Shown here piece by piece: positions 18,926 to 26,628 of a stretch of DNA of 64,000 bases (positions are counted from its first letter, which is position 1; every line of letters starts with the position of its first letter). A program made the translations under genes and the position numbers. Under the pieces are notes generated by a model. The model was given only the letters and a program-made list of their open reading frames with translations, was not told where the DNA came from and ran no database searches. Origin of the DNA: Azovibrio restrictus (GTDB taxonomy: Bacteria > Bacteroidota > Bacteroidia > Chitinophagales > Chitinophagaceae); assembly GCA_029255605.1 (NCBI GenBank), contig JANLJF010000019.1:39413-103412 (forward strand). The letters run 5' to 3'.

Positions 18926-20026
18926 ATGATAGTTAGCGATATCATCAGGGCCATAGAGGCCTACGCGCCACCCCAATACCAGGAAAGTTATGACAACAGC
19001 GGCCTGCAGGTAGGTAATATGCAGGACGAGGTAACAGCCGTTTTGCTGACCCTCGATATAACGGAAGCAGTAGTAGAAGAAGCGATAGCCCGTGGAGCCA
19101 ATATGATAGTGGCACACCACCCGCTGATATTTTCAGGCATCAAGAGGCTGGCCGGGCGCAATTATGTAGAACGTATCATACACAAAGCCATCAAGCACGA
19201 TATAAATATATACGCTGCCCATACCAACCTGGATAATGTACATAATGGCGTAAATGCCAAAATAGCCGAAAAGCTGGGGCTGGTAGATACCGTCATTTTA
19301 GCCCCTATGAGCGATACCCTGCGTAAGCTCTATACTTACGCACCGCAAAATGTGGCCGATAAAGTGCGCGATGCCATGTTTGCTGCCGGCGCTGGGGATA
19401 TTGGCGCATATAGTGAATGTAGCTTCAATACCAATGGCACCGGAACTTTCCGCCCCGGTGCTGGTGCAGACCCGGCCATAGGCACCACAAACGGTCCGCG
19501 CGAATGGGTAGACGAGGTGAAAATAGAGGTACTGATACAAAACGATAAGGAAGCAGCAGTAATAAAGGCGCTGTTTGAAGCCCACCCCTATGAAGAAGTA
19601 GCGTATGAGGTGATAGCGCTGCAAAATATCAACCAGGAGCTGGGTGCCGGTATGGTGGGCAATTTGCCATCGCCAATGGATGAACAGGCCTTTCTTTCCT
19701 TCGTAAAACAGCAAATGAAGGCCGATTGTATTCGCCACACAGCCTTGAAAGGGAAAGATATTAAACGGGTTGCTATATGTGGCGGTTCCGGCAGCTTCCT
19801 GCTGAAAAATGCCATCGGTGCCGGTGCGGACATATTTATAACCGGCGATTTCAAATACCACCAGTTTTTCGATGCCGAAGGCAAAATTGTCATTGCCGAC
19901 ATCGGCCACTATGAAAGTGAGCAGTACACGGTTGAAATATTTCAGGAGCTACTTAATAAAAAATTTCCTAATTTTGCCGTCCTTGTATCTGATATTAATA
20001 CAAATCCGGTAAAATATTTTTGTTAA
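18926..20026 (+). CDS. NIF3-family dinuclear metal protein
   Basis: A 366-residue NIF3/DUF34 protein, often annotated as GTP cyclohydrolase I type 2. Metal-binding motifs are visible: MIVAHHPLIF (two His), AAHTNLDNVHNG (His/Asp) and DIGHYESEQ (His/Glu). The central insert (about 130-240), with AHPYEEVAYEV, is the PII-like domain found in long NIF3 proteins. The cellular role remains unsettled in the literature. The stop codon abuts the ATG of the following zinc-ribbon gene, so they are translated together; this pairing is common in Bacteroidota. Confidence 0.9.
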   Translation: MIVSDIIRAIEAYAPPQYQESYDNSGLQVGNMQDEVTAVLLTLDITEAVVEEAIARGANMIVAHHPLIFSGIKRLAGRNYVERIIHKAIKHDINIYAAHTNLDNVHNGVNAKIAEKLGLVDTVILAPMSDTLRKLYTYAPQNVADKVRDAMFAAGAGDIGAYSECSFNTNGTGTFRPGAGADPAIGTTNGPREWVDEVKIEVLIQNDKEAAVIKALFEAHPYEEVAYEVIALQNINQELGAGMVGNLPSPMDEQAFLSFVKQQMKADCIRHTALKGKDIKRVAICGGSGSFLLKNAIGAGADIFITGDFKYHQFFDAEGKIVIADIGHYESEQYTVEIFQELLNKKFPNFAVLVSDINTNPVKYFC

Positions 20027-20788
20027 ATGGCTACTGTAAAAGACTTTTCTGTAGAAGAGAAACTGACCGCGGTTCTTACCCTGCAAAAGATTGATTCTAA
20101 GATAGATGAGATCAAAACACTGAAGGGTGAACTGCCTATGGAAGTAAAAGACCTGGAAGACGAGATTGAAGGTCTGCAAACACGTATCCAGAATATAGAT
20201 GCTGAAATTGACAGTATCAACAGCTTTATCGATGCAAAAACAGAGGCTAAGAAAGAAGCCCAGGCACTGATAAAAAAATACGAAAAACAACAGGATAACG
20301 TAAAGAACAACCGCGAGTTCGAGGCTATCAATAAAGAAACCGAACTGCAGGAACTGGAAGTTAAACTGAACGATAAGCACATCAAGGATGCTAACTTCGA
20401 ACTGAAAGAGCGTACCAACCAACGCCTGAAAACAGAAGAGAAAATAGCAGACCTGCAAGAGGCCCTGAAAGCTAAAAAAGCAGAACTGGACAAGATCATC
20501 GGCGAAACCGAGAAAGAAGAGAAAGTACTGGCTGAAAAATCGGAAGAAGCGAAATCAAAAGTTGACCCACGCCTGCTGAGTGCTTACGAGCGCATCCGTG
20601 GTAGCTACATGAACGGCCTGGCTGTGGTACCTATCCTGCGCGATTCTTGCGGTGGTTGCTTCAATGTGATACCGCCTCAGCGCCAGAGCGAGATACGCCA
20701 GCACAAAAAGATCATCGTATGCGAGCATTGCGGCCGCGTACTGGTAGATACCGACCTGAACGATGCGGTATCTGAAAAAATGAAATAA
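20027..20788 (+). CDS. Coiled-coil protein with C4-type zinc ribbon
   Basis: A 253-residue protein. Residues about 30-185 form a long charged coiled coil, followed by a zinc ribbon with two Cys pairs (SCGGCFNVIP and VCEHCGRVL) near 205-240. Related proteins are annotated as zf-RING_7/C4-type zinc ribbon and have been linked to nucleic-acid or flagellar regulation elsewhere; the function here is unknown. The ATG directly follows the NIF3 stop. A strong terminator closes the two-gene unit. Confidence 0.88.
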   Translation: MATVKDFSVEEKLTAVLTLQKIDSKIDEIKTLKGELPMEVKDLEDEIEGLQTRIQNIDAEIDSINSFIDAKTEAKKEAQALIKKYEKQQDNVKNNREFEAINKETELQELEVKLNDKHIKDANFELKERTNQRLKTEEKIADLQEALKAKKAELDKIIGETEKEEKVLAEKSEEAKSKVDPRLLSAYERIRGSYMNGLAVVPILRDSCGGCFNVIPPQRQSEIRQHKKIIVCEHCGRVLVDTDLNDAVSEKMK

Positions 20789-20808
20789 TCATTAACTGTT
20801 TATAATAT

Positions 20809-20836
20809 AAAGGAGCCTCAGCGGCTCCTTTTTTAT
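20809..20836 (+). terminator. Intrinsic terminator after the zinc-ribbon gene
   Basis: AAAGGAGCC / GGCTCCTTT perfect 9-bp stem with a 5-nt loop, then a T run. Confidence 0.85.
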
Positions 20837-20869
20837 TGGGTATTTTTACTAAAAGTGAAAATGTCCGTA

Positions 20870-20901
20870 TTCGGAGCAATCAACATTTTACAGTACTTTT
20901 G
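20870..20901 (+). promoter_or_regulatory. Promoter for etfBA (TTCG-N20-TACTTTTG)
   Basis: The -7 box TACTTTTG (20894-20901) matches TAnnTTTG. TTCG at 20870-20873 is a one-mismatch -33 element at 20-nt spacing. The box lies 56 bp before the etfB ATG and after the preceding terminator. Confidence 0.6.
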
Positions 20902-20957
20902 CCAACCATTTAGGCTACTTTCATGTAGTTATTATAAATAAACAAATCTTACTTCGA

Positions 20958-21701
20958 ATGAAGATATTAGTTTGTATCAGCCAGGTTCCTGACACTACAA
21001 CCAAGATCGCTTTCAGCGACAACAATTCAACATTCAATACAGCAGGTGTTACCTTCATCATCAATCCATACGATGAGTGGTATGCACTTGTACGCGCGCT
21101 GGAACTGAAAGAAAGCGGTGCTGCTACTACGGTAAACCTAGTAACGGTGGGTAAAGCTGATGCCGAACCTGTTATTCGTAAAGCACTGGCATTGGGTGGC
21201 GATGAAGCCATTCGCATAGATGCCGATAGCAACGATCCGTATGTGGTAGCTGCCCAGATAGCTGAATATGCAAAAAGCGAAGGTTACGACCTGATGCTTT
21301 GTGGTAAAGAATCAATCGACTATAATAACGGTTCTACCGGTGCTATGCTAGCCGAATTGCTGGATATGAACTTTATAGGCTTTGCCAACAGCCTGAATAT
21401 AGAAGGCGGCGTAGCTACAGTAAAACGCGAAATAGAAGGTGGTGAAGAAACTGATACTTGCGCACTACCACTGGTAGTTTCTTGCCAGAAGGGTATGGCC
21501 GAAGCACGTATCCCCAACATGCGCGGCATCATGGCGGCACGTACCAAGCCACTGAAAGTGGTTCCTGCGGCAGCCATCAGCCCGCTGACGGCTATCGTGT
21601 CATACGATCTGCCACCTGCAAAAACAGGTGTGAAACTGATTGATCCTAATAACATGGATGAACTGGTAGAACTACTGCACACACAGGCAAAAGTTATCTA
21701 A
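20958..21701 (+). CDS. etfB: Electron transfer flavoprotein beta subunit
   Basis: A 247-residue EtfB that binds AMP and pairs with EtfA to carry electrons from acyl-CoA dehydrogenases to the respiratory chain. Family-typical segments are KILVCISQVPDTTTKI, NPYDEWYALVRALELKE, LMLCGKESIDYNNGSTGAML and RIPNMRGIMAARTKPL. It is followed 64 bp later by etfA. No ETF-quinone oxidoreductase or acyl-CoA dehydrogenase gene is in this window. Confidence 0.95.
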   Translation: MKILVCISQVPDTTTKIAFSDNNSTFNTAGVTFIINPYDEWYALVRALELKESGAATTVNLVTVGKADAEPVIRKALALGGDEAIRIDADSNDPYVVAAQIAEYAKSEGYDLMLCGKESIDYNNGSTGAMLAELLDMNFIGFANSLNIEGGVATVKREIEGGEETDTCALPLVVSCQKGMAEARIPNMRGIMAARTKPLKVVPAAAISPLTAIVSYDLPPAKTGVKLIDPNNMDELVELLHTQAKVI

Positions 21702-21714
21702 GACGCACCACACA

Positions 21715-21750
21715 TTTAGGTTTAGTATTTAGAAATTAGGATTTCGAAAT
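21715..21750. repeat. Short AT-rich intergenic repeat, copy 1
   Basis: The etfB-etfA gap contains GTATTTAGAAAT followed by TAGGATTT. The same words recur, inverted, in the gap after pfkA (47504-47556) and partly near 26590. It looks like a dispersed short intergenic repeat family. Confidence 0.35.
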
Positions 21751-21765
21751 TTTCAAAAACATTTT

Positions 21766-22743
21766 ATGTCAGTTATAGTTTTAGCAGAACATCAACAAGG
21801 CAGCTTCAAAAAGAAATCTTTTGAGGCTATACAATATGCAGCAGGCATAGCGCAGGCTATGGGTACATCTGTTACCGCAGTAGTACTGGGTAATGCAGGC
21901 GATAGCGAAATGCAGCAACTGGGCCAGTATGGCGCTACTAAAGTGCTGCACGTGGCAGATGCCCGCCTCGATAACCTGAATGCACGTGCTTATACAAAAG
22001 CACTGGTAGCAGCAGCAGAAAAAGAAGGTGCTAAAGTAGTGGTGGGTTTGCACGATGTAACGGGTAAAGCCGTATTTCCACGTGTAGCGGCACGCCTGAA
22101 GGCAGGTATGGTAGCAGGTGCGGTAGCGCAGCCCGATACAGCTAACGGTTTCGTAGTAAAGAAAACGGTATTCTCAGGTAAAGCATTTGCTTCTGTAAAC
22201 ATCACCAGTGATGTAAAAGTGGTAACGCTGATGCCAAACACATTTGCAGTAAAAAAAGGTGAAGGCAGCATAGCGATTGAGAAACTGGATGTAGCTTTTG
22301 AAGATAAAGACTTCGCCGTACAGGTGAAGGAAGTGAGCAAAGTAACAGGTACAGTGCCACTGGCCGAGGCGGAACTGGTAGTAAGCGGTGGCCGTGGTAT
22401 GAAAGGCCCTGAAAACTGGCATATACTGGAAGATCTGGCGAAAGAACTGGGTGCTGCTACAGCTTGTAGCCGCCCTGTGGCCGATTCCCATTGGCGTCCG
22501 CACCACGAGCACGTGGGCCAAACGGGTGGTACCATCCGTCCCAACCTGTATATAGCTGCGGGTATCAGCGGTGCCATACAGCACCTGGCCGGTGTTAACG
22601 GTTCTAAGACTATCGTTGTTATCAATAAAGACCCTGAAGCACCTTTCTTTAAGGCTGCAGATTACGGTGTGGTAGGCGATGTGCTGGAAGTATTACCAAA
22701 ACTTACAGAGGCGGTTAAGAAATGGAAAGCAAGCCATAACTAA
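21766..22743 (+). CDS. etfA: Electron transfer flavoprotein alpha subunit
   Basis: A 325-residue EtfA carrying the FAD-binding C-terminal domain. VVSGGRGMKGPENW, then ACSRPVADSHW, HVGQTGGTIRPNLYIAAGIS and NKDPEAPFFKAADYGVVGD are the conserved FAD and subunit-contact motifs. The N-terminal domain starts at MSVIVLAEHQQGSF. It forms a heterodimer with the upstream EtfB. A strong terminator follows. Confidence 0.96.
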   Translation: MSVIVLAEHQQGSFKKKSFEAIQYAAGIAQAMGTSVTAVVLGNAGDSEMQQLGQYGATKVLHVADARLDNLNARAYTKALVAAAEKEGAKVVVGLHDVTGKAVFPRVAARLKAGMVAGAVAQPDTANGFVVKKTVFSGKAFASVNITSDVKVVTLMPNTFAVKKGEGSIAIEKLDVAFEDKDFAVQVKEVSKVTGTVPLAEAELVVSGGRGMKGPENWHILEDLAKELGAATACSRPVADSHWRPHHEHVGQTGGTIRPNLYIAAGISGAIQHLAGVNGSKTIVVINKDPEAPFFKAADYGVVGDVLEVLPKLTEAVKKWKASHN

Positions 22744-22764
22744 TCAGCATCTTGATATAACAGT

Positions 22765-22795
22765 AAAGGGTAGCAAATTGCTACCCTTTTTTGTG
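22765..22795 (+). terminator. Intrinsic terminator after etfA
   Basis: AAAGGGTAGC / GCTACCCTTT perfect 10-bp stem with a 5-nt loop and T tail. Confidence 0.88.
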
Positions 22796-22819
22796 CTTAG
22801 AAAATCGTGAAAAGAAAAT

Positions 22820-22851
22820 TTTGCGTAACCGATTAGTTACACATATATTTG
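22820..22851 (+). promoter_or_regulatory. Promoter of the ArsR gene (TTTG-N20-TATATTTG)
   Basis: Both Bacteroidota promoter elements match exactly: TTTG (22820-22823), a 20-nt spacer, and TATATTTG (22844-22851). The start codon is 25 bp downstream. Two inverted repeats overlap the promoter, so it is probably repressible. Confidence 0.75.
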
Positions 22852-22870
22852 TAACCGAACGGTTACAAAT
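22824..22870 (+). promoter_or_regulatory. Paired operators for the ArsR-type repressor
   Basis: Site 2 is a perfect 11-bp inverted repeat, ATTTGTAACCG / CGGTTACAAAT, with a 2-nt centre (22847-22870), overlapping the -7 box and ending 6 bp before the ATG. Site 1 is a shorter GTAAC-N6-GTTAC repeat (22825-22840) in the promoter spacer. The shared half-site GTAAC suggests one regulator binding twice. Confidence 0.65.
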
Positions 22871-22875
22871 ATTAC

Positions 22876-23211
22876 ATGAGAAGAGATGTCTTTCAGGCTA
22901 TTGCCGACCCCACACGCAGAGAAATCATCAATCTGCTATCGCACGATGCGCTGAACCTGAATGCAGTAGCAGAGAATTTCGATATCAGTCGCCCCGCTAT
23001 CAGTAAGCACATTCGCATACTGACTGAGTGCGGGCTTATAGTTATCACACAACAGGGCAGGGAGCGCTTCTGCCATGCCGATTTTAGAAAGCTAAAAGAG
23101 GTATCGGATTGGACCAGCCAGTTCAGCCGCTTTTGGGATAACAAGCTAGCTGCCCTTGGCGATTTCCTCGATAAGGAAATGGCAAAAGAGAGAAAAAAGA
23201 GGAAGAAATAA
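22876..23211 (+). CDS. ArsR-family winged-helix repressor
   Basis: A 111-residue winged-helix DNA-binding protein. The start MRRDVFQAIADPTRREIINLL and the recognition-helix region NFDISRPAISKHIRILTE are typical of the ArsR subgroup that precedes START-like (SRPBCC) proteins. No Cys-based metal site is visible (a CxC metal motif is missing), so it is probably not a metal sensor. The C-terminus is Lys/Arg-rich. It likely represses its own operon through the two operators upstream. Two SRPBCC genes follow in the same direction. Confidence 0.9.
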   Translation: MRRDVFQAIADPTRREIINLLSHDALNLNAVAENFDISRPAISKHIRILTECGLIVITQQGRERFCHADFRKLKEVSDWTSQFSRFWDNKLAALGDFLDKEMAKERKKRKK

Positions 23212-23235
23212 AAGTGCGCTAAAAACATATCCTGC

Positions 23236-23664
23236 ATGGAAAATATAGAACAGATTCAATACATCAAAGCTCCGATTGCAGAGGTGTACGAAGCATTGAC
23301 CACAGAGAAAGGACTGGGCGAAGTATGGACAAAGAACCTGAAGGTAAAACCGGAATTGGGCTTTGTGAATGAGTTTGATTTCAAAGACAACTATGCTACT
23401 AAAATGAAAATAGTTGCACTGGAAGAAAACCGTAGAATAGAATGGGAATGCATCGCTACCGACCCGGAATGGGTAGGAACCACCGTCAGTTTTGAACTGG
23501 AAGAAAAGAATGGTGTAACCAGCGTATGGTTTGGCCATCGCAAGTGGCAAGCCCTCACAGAGTTTTACCGTACGTGCAATTACAACTGGGCCATGTTTCT
23601 CTACAGCCTGAAAAGCTATTGTGAAGATGGGAAAGGCATGCCCTTTCAGGATAGAAAATTTTAA
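23236..23664 (+). CDS. START-like (SRPBCC/AHSA1) protein 1
   Basis: A 142-residue protein with the SRPBCC helix-grip pattern: EQIQYIKAPIAEVYEALTTE at the start, IVALEENRRIEWECI mid-way and a C-terminal helix LTEFYRTCNYNWAMFLYSLK. Such domains bind hydrophobic ligands; pairing with an ArsR regulator is common in Bacteroidota and Actinobacteria. The ligand is unknown. It lies 24 bp after the ArsR gene and 18 bp before a second START-like gene. Confidence 0.8.
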   Translation: MENIEQIQYIKAPIAEVYEALTTEKGLGEVWTKNLKVKPELGFVNEFDFKDNYATKMKIVALEENRRIEWECIATDPEWVGTTVSFELEEKNGVTSVWFGHRKWQALTEFYRTCNYNWAMFLYSLKSYCEDGKGMPFQDRKF

Positions 23665-23682
23665 ATACCAAATCACAATTAT

Positions 23683-24120
23683 ATGGATACCGTAACATCA
23701 CAACCGCTGGTAAAAGAAGCGGTTTACAATGCGCCTGCCAATAGGGTATGGGCTGCCATTACAGACAATAACCAGATGAAGGAATGGTACTTCAAAATGG
23801 ATGCCTTCAAGCCCGAAGTGGGGTTTGAGTTTACCTTTGCGGGCTGCAATGAAGAAGGTGTAGAATATGTACACCTCTGCAAAGTGCTGGAAGTAGTACC
23901 CAATAAAAAACTGGTACATAGCTGGACGTATAAGGATTACCCCGGTTATTCTGAAGTGGCCTGGGAACTTTTTGAGGAAGGTGATACAACTCGTCTGCGT
24001 CTTACGCACACAGGGCTGGATAGCTTCCCCGATACGCCATCTTTCAAACGTGAAAGCTTCAACCAGGGCTGGACAGAGATACTGGGTACTATGCTCAGGA
24101 ACTATCTGGAAAAAGCTTAA
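23683..24120 (+). CDS. START-like (SRPBCC/AHSA1) protein 2
   Basis: A 145-residue SRPBCC protein: VKEAVYNAPANRVWAAITDN, then WYFKMDAFKPEVGFEFTF, LVHSWTYKDYPGYSEVAWEL and a C-terminal helix NQGWTEILGTMLRNYLEK. This is the classic AHSA1-like pattern. It is clearly different from the preceding START-like protein, so the operon carries two paralogous ligand-binding folds. A hairpin follows as a probable terminator. Confidence 0.85.
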   Translation: MDTVTSQPLVKEAVYNAPANRVWAAITDNNQMKEWYFKMDAFKPEVGFEFTFAGCNEEGVEYVHLCKVLEVVPNKKLVHSWTYKDYPGYSEVAWELFEEGDTTRLRLTHTGLDSFPDTPSFKRESFNQGWTEILGTMLRNYLEKA

Positions 24121-24145
24121 GGATAATAAACTGGAAAAGAATGAG

Positions 24146-24170
24146 AAGGGTGGCTACGGCCACCCTTTAT
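24146..24170 (+). terminator. Hairpin after the ArsR-START operon
   Basis: AAGGGTGGC / GCCACCCTT 9-bp stem with a 4-nt loop, followed by a short weak T stretch. Confidence 0.55.
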
Positions 24171-24191
24171 GCTGCTTGCGGCCATGTTTAG

Positions 24192-24199
24192 TACCTTTG
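24192..24199 (+). promoter_or_regulatory. -7 promoter box (TACCTTTG)
   Basis: An exact TAnnTTTG 29 bp before the ATG at 24229. It lies inside the longer ORF-track reading, so it supports the shorter start. Confidence 0.55.
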
Positions 24200-24228
24200 C
24201 AACCATTAGATGGAAAAACCACTGCCGG

Positions 24229-24960
24229 ATGAATAAATGGATTACATGTATTATTGTTATTATTTTTCCCTTATTGGTTAGTGCCCAATTCAGCGATTCC
24301 GTCAACTATCATTTCCAGTTCAATTCCACCGGTTCTATCAATAAAACCGACCTGGGTGATGCCTACTTGCTGAATAATAATATGCGCTTCGGCATTAAGA
24401 AGGAAAGTATCTCGCTGAATGCAACCGCGGGCTGGGTATATGGCCAGCAACAGCAAAAACTGACCAATAACGACTTTAACAGCGCACTCGATTTTAACCT
24501 CTATAAAACACTGCCGCATTTCTACTACTGGGGGTTAGCCGGTTACAATACCAGCTATTCACTGAAACTGAATAACCAGCAGCAATATGGTGCGGGTGTA
24601 GCTTACAATATTTACGACCGTAAAAATGCCTACCTGAATATCAGCGATGGTATCCTGTATGAAAACAGTGATATAAACATAAATGATACCACGCGGGAGA
24701 TATACAATACCTTTCGTAATTCACTTCGCCTGGCTTTCCGGTTTACTATCAAAGATGTAGTGACCATCCATAGTAATAGCTTCTTGCAAAATTCACTGAA
24801 CTATCACGATGACTATATCATCCGTTCCACATCAGGACTTTCCTTGAAGCTATACAAATGGCTCAGCTTTACCACATCCCTTACCTACAATAAAATAAGC
24901 CGTACCAATAAAGAAAACCTGCTTTTCAACTATGGTCTTTCAATAGATAAATATTTTTAA
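24229..24960 (+). CDS. DUF481-like outer-membrane beta-barrel protein
   Basis: A 243-residue secreted protein. The start I chose gives a signal peptide MNKWITCIIVIIFPLLVSAQ; the ORF-track version adds 20 residues that cover the promoter. The rest alternates polar and aromatic residues in beta strands (for example LNATAGWVYGQQQQ, HFYYWGLAGYNTSYSLKLN) and ends in F, as expected of outer-membrane barrels. The overall pattern resembles DUF481-type proteins. Function unknown. Confidence 0.7.
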   Translation: MNKWITCIIVIIFPLLVSAQFSDSVNYHFQFNSTGSINKTDLGDAYLLNNNMRFGIKKESISLNATAGWVYGQQQQKLTNNDFNSALDFNLYKTLPHFYYWGLAGYNTSYSLKLNNQQQYGAGVAYNIYDRKNAYLNISDGILYENSDININDTTREIYNTFRNSLRLAFRFTIKDVVTIHSNSFLQNSLNYHDDYIIRSTSGLSLKLYKWLSFTTSLTYNKISRTNKENLLFNYGLSIDKYF

Positions 24961-25153
24961 ATTTTGTTGTATATTTGCTATATATCTATCCGTTTACGGA
25001 TGATAGAAAATTTAGAGAGGTCAATTTGCTGGTAAATGTTGCGGAAAATAAAAACGGCAGAATTCACAACAAAACACAACAAATTGGAACAGGGTATTTG
25101 CAACCTGCTGGTTTTCAATATGGTGTTTTGATGAAATCTGCCAGGTGGAACAA

Positions 25154-25182
25154 TTTGGAACCGTTTCAAACTCATAACTTTG
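25154..25182 (+). promoter_or_regulatory. Promoter for the exonuclease/GIY-YIG gene
   Basis: TTTG (25154-25157), a 17-nt spacer, then TAACTTTG (25175-25182), 19 bp before the ATG. The remaining 240-bp gap (24961-25201) shows no ORF I would support. Confidence 0.55.
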
Positions 25183-25201
25183 CCTATCTTTAAGAGAAGG
25201 G

Positions 25202-26572
25202 ATGCTGTACGCGATAGTAGATATTGAAACGACGGGGAGTTTTGCCGCTGGAAACGGCATTACCGAGATAGCTATTGTGATACACGACGGTAAAGAGGTT
25301 ATTAACTTCTATGAGAGCCTTGTCAACCCCCACGCCGCTATTCCATACTTCATACAGCGGCTTACAGGTATTACAAATGAAATGGTGGCCCACGCACCCT
25401 CTTTCCACGAGATAGCGGCACAGGTGCATGAGCTTTTGCAGGATAAGGTATTTGTGGCCCATAACGTCAATTTCGACTACTCCTTCCTGAAGCACCATAT
25501 GGAAGTCGCAGGGTATATGCTGGATGAGCGCAAGCTGTGTACGGTACGCCTGTCGCGCAAGATATTGCCGGGTTTGCGCAGCTATAGCCTGGGCAAGCTA
25601 TGCCACCAGGTAGGCATCAACCTTAGCAATCATCACCGTGCCGGTGGCGATGCACTGGCTACGGCACATTTGTTTGCTATGCTGGTGGCCAATGATAAGG
25701 AAGAGGTGATAAGCGGCATGCTGAAAGGTCGCAACAGTGAGCAATACCTGCCACCACATGTGCCGGTAGAACAGGTAGATAACCTGCCTAAAACAGCGGG
25801 TGTGTACTACTTCTACAATGCTGTGGGTAAGGTAGTATATGTAGGTAAGGCCAATAACCTGAAGCGCCGTGTAAAGAGCCACTTCAGTAACAATAAAGCA
25901 GGCAAGCAAAAACAGGATTTCCTGCGGGAGATATACCGCATCAGCTATAAGGAATGTGGTACCGACCTGATGGCGCATATACTGGAAAGCACCGAGATAC
26001 GCAGGCTATGGCCGGTGTATAATCGTAGTCAGCGGGGTTACCTGCCACGCTATGGGTTGTTCTTATATGAAGACAGGCAGGGCTACCAGCGCTTTGTGAT
26101 AGAAAAGAACAAGCACTACCTGAAGCCTGTTTATACTTTCAATACCATAATAGAAGGGCACCACCGCCTGCGCGAACTGATAAGCGAATTTGGCTTAAGC
26201 GCCCGCCTGTGCAACCTTGCCAAAGTGTCTGAATGTGCAGATGGCGTGCATGCGGACCATTGCGATGGCAATTGTGCGGAATCACTCACAGCGGAGGCAT
26301 ACAATGAAAGAGTAGCACAAGCTGTGGCATGGCTGGATAAACACCTGCCTACCTTTGCTTATATAGATAAAGGGATTAACCACGATGAACAAAGCTGCAT
26401 ACTCGTCAACAAGGGCAACTTTTACGGTATGGGTTACCTGAATGATGGTGTATTGCCTGATACTATAGATCAGCTTCAAGAGAAGCTCGAACCCATGCCC
26501 GATAATGATTACATCCGCAACCTCATTTTCAAGCATGCGGCTACATATCCTGAAAAGTGTGTAGCATTTTAG
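25202..26572 (+). CDS. DnaQ-like exonuclease fused to a UvrC-type GIY-YIG nuclease
   Basis: A 456-residue two-domain nuclease. Residues 1-180 form a DEDDh 3'-5' exonuclease: ExoI AIVDIETTG (Asp7, Glu9), ExoII HNVNFDYSFLK, ExoIII HHRAGGDALAT. Residues about 198-280 form a GIY-YIG endonuclease: AGVYYFYNAVGKVVYVGKAN, with the Arg in NNLKRRVKSHF and the Glu in ILESTEIRRLWP. The remaining third resembles the middle of UvrC/Cho but lacks a UvrC RNase H domain. It is the epsilon-Cho fusion known from several phyla, probably in DNA repair. Transcribed alone. Confidence 0.9.
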   Translation: MLYAIVDIETTGSFAAGNGITEIAIVIHDGKEVINFYESLVNPHAAIPYFIQRLTGITNEMVAHAPSFHEIAAQVHELLQDKVFVAHNVNFDYSFLKHHMEVAGYMLDERKLCTVRLSRKILPGLRSYSLGKLCHQVGINLSNHHRAGGDALATAHLFAMLVANDKEEVISGMLKGRNSEQYLPPHVPVEQVDNLPKTAGVYYFYNAVGKVVYVGKANNLKRRVKSHFSNNKAGKQKQDFLREIYRISYKECGTDLMAHILESTEIRRLWPVYNRSQRGYLPRYGLFLYEDRQGYQRFVIEKNKHYLKPVYTFNTIIEGHHRLRELISEFGLSARLCNLAKVSECADGVHADHCDGNCAESLTAEAYNERVAQAVAWLDKHLPTFAYIDKGINHDEQSCILVNKGNFYGMGYLNDGVLPDTIDQLQEKLEPMPDNDYIRNLIFKHAATYPEKCVAF

Positions 26573-26605
26573 AAATCAGAACAACTAACCTCTAAATACC
26601 AAAAT

Positions 26606-26624
26606 GAAGCCCCTTTAGGGGTTT
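26606..26624. terminator. Hairpin between convergent genes
   Basis: AAGCCCC-TTTA-GGGGTTT stem-loop (one G-T pair) in the 56-bp gap between the nuclease gene and the convergent VWA-like gene. The AGCCCCTTTAGGGG word is typical of repeated Bacteroidota intergenic hairpins. Confidence 0.5.
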
Positions 26625-26628
26625 GGGG

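Noticed and set aside
24975-25193. 72-residue ORF between the DUF481-like and nuclease genes
   Set aside because: It covers the predicted promoter of the nuclease gene and has no recognisable features.
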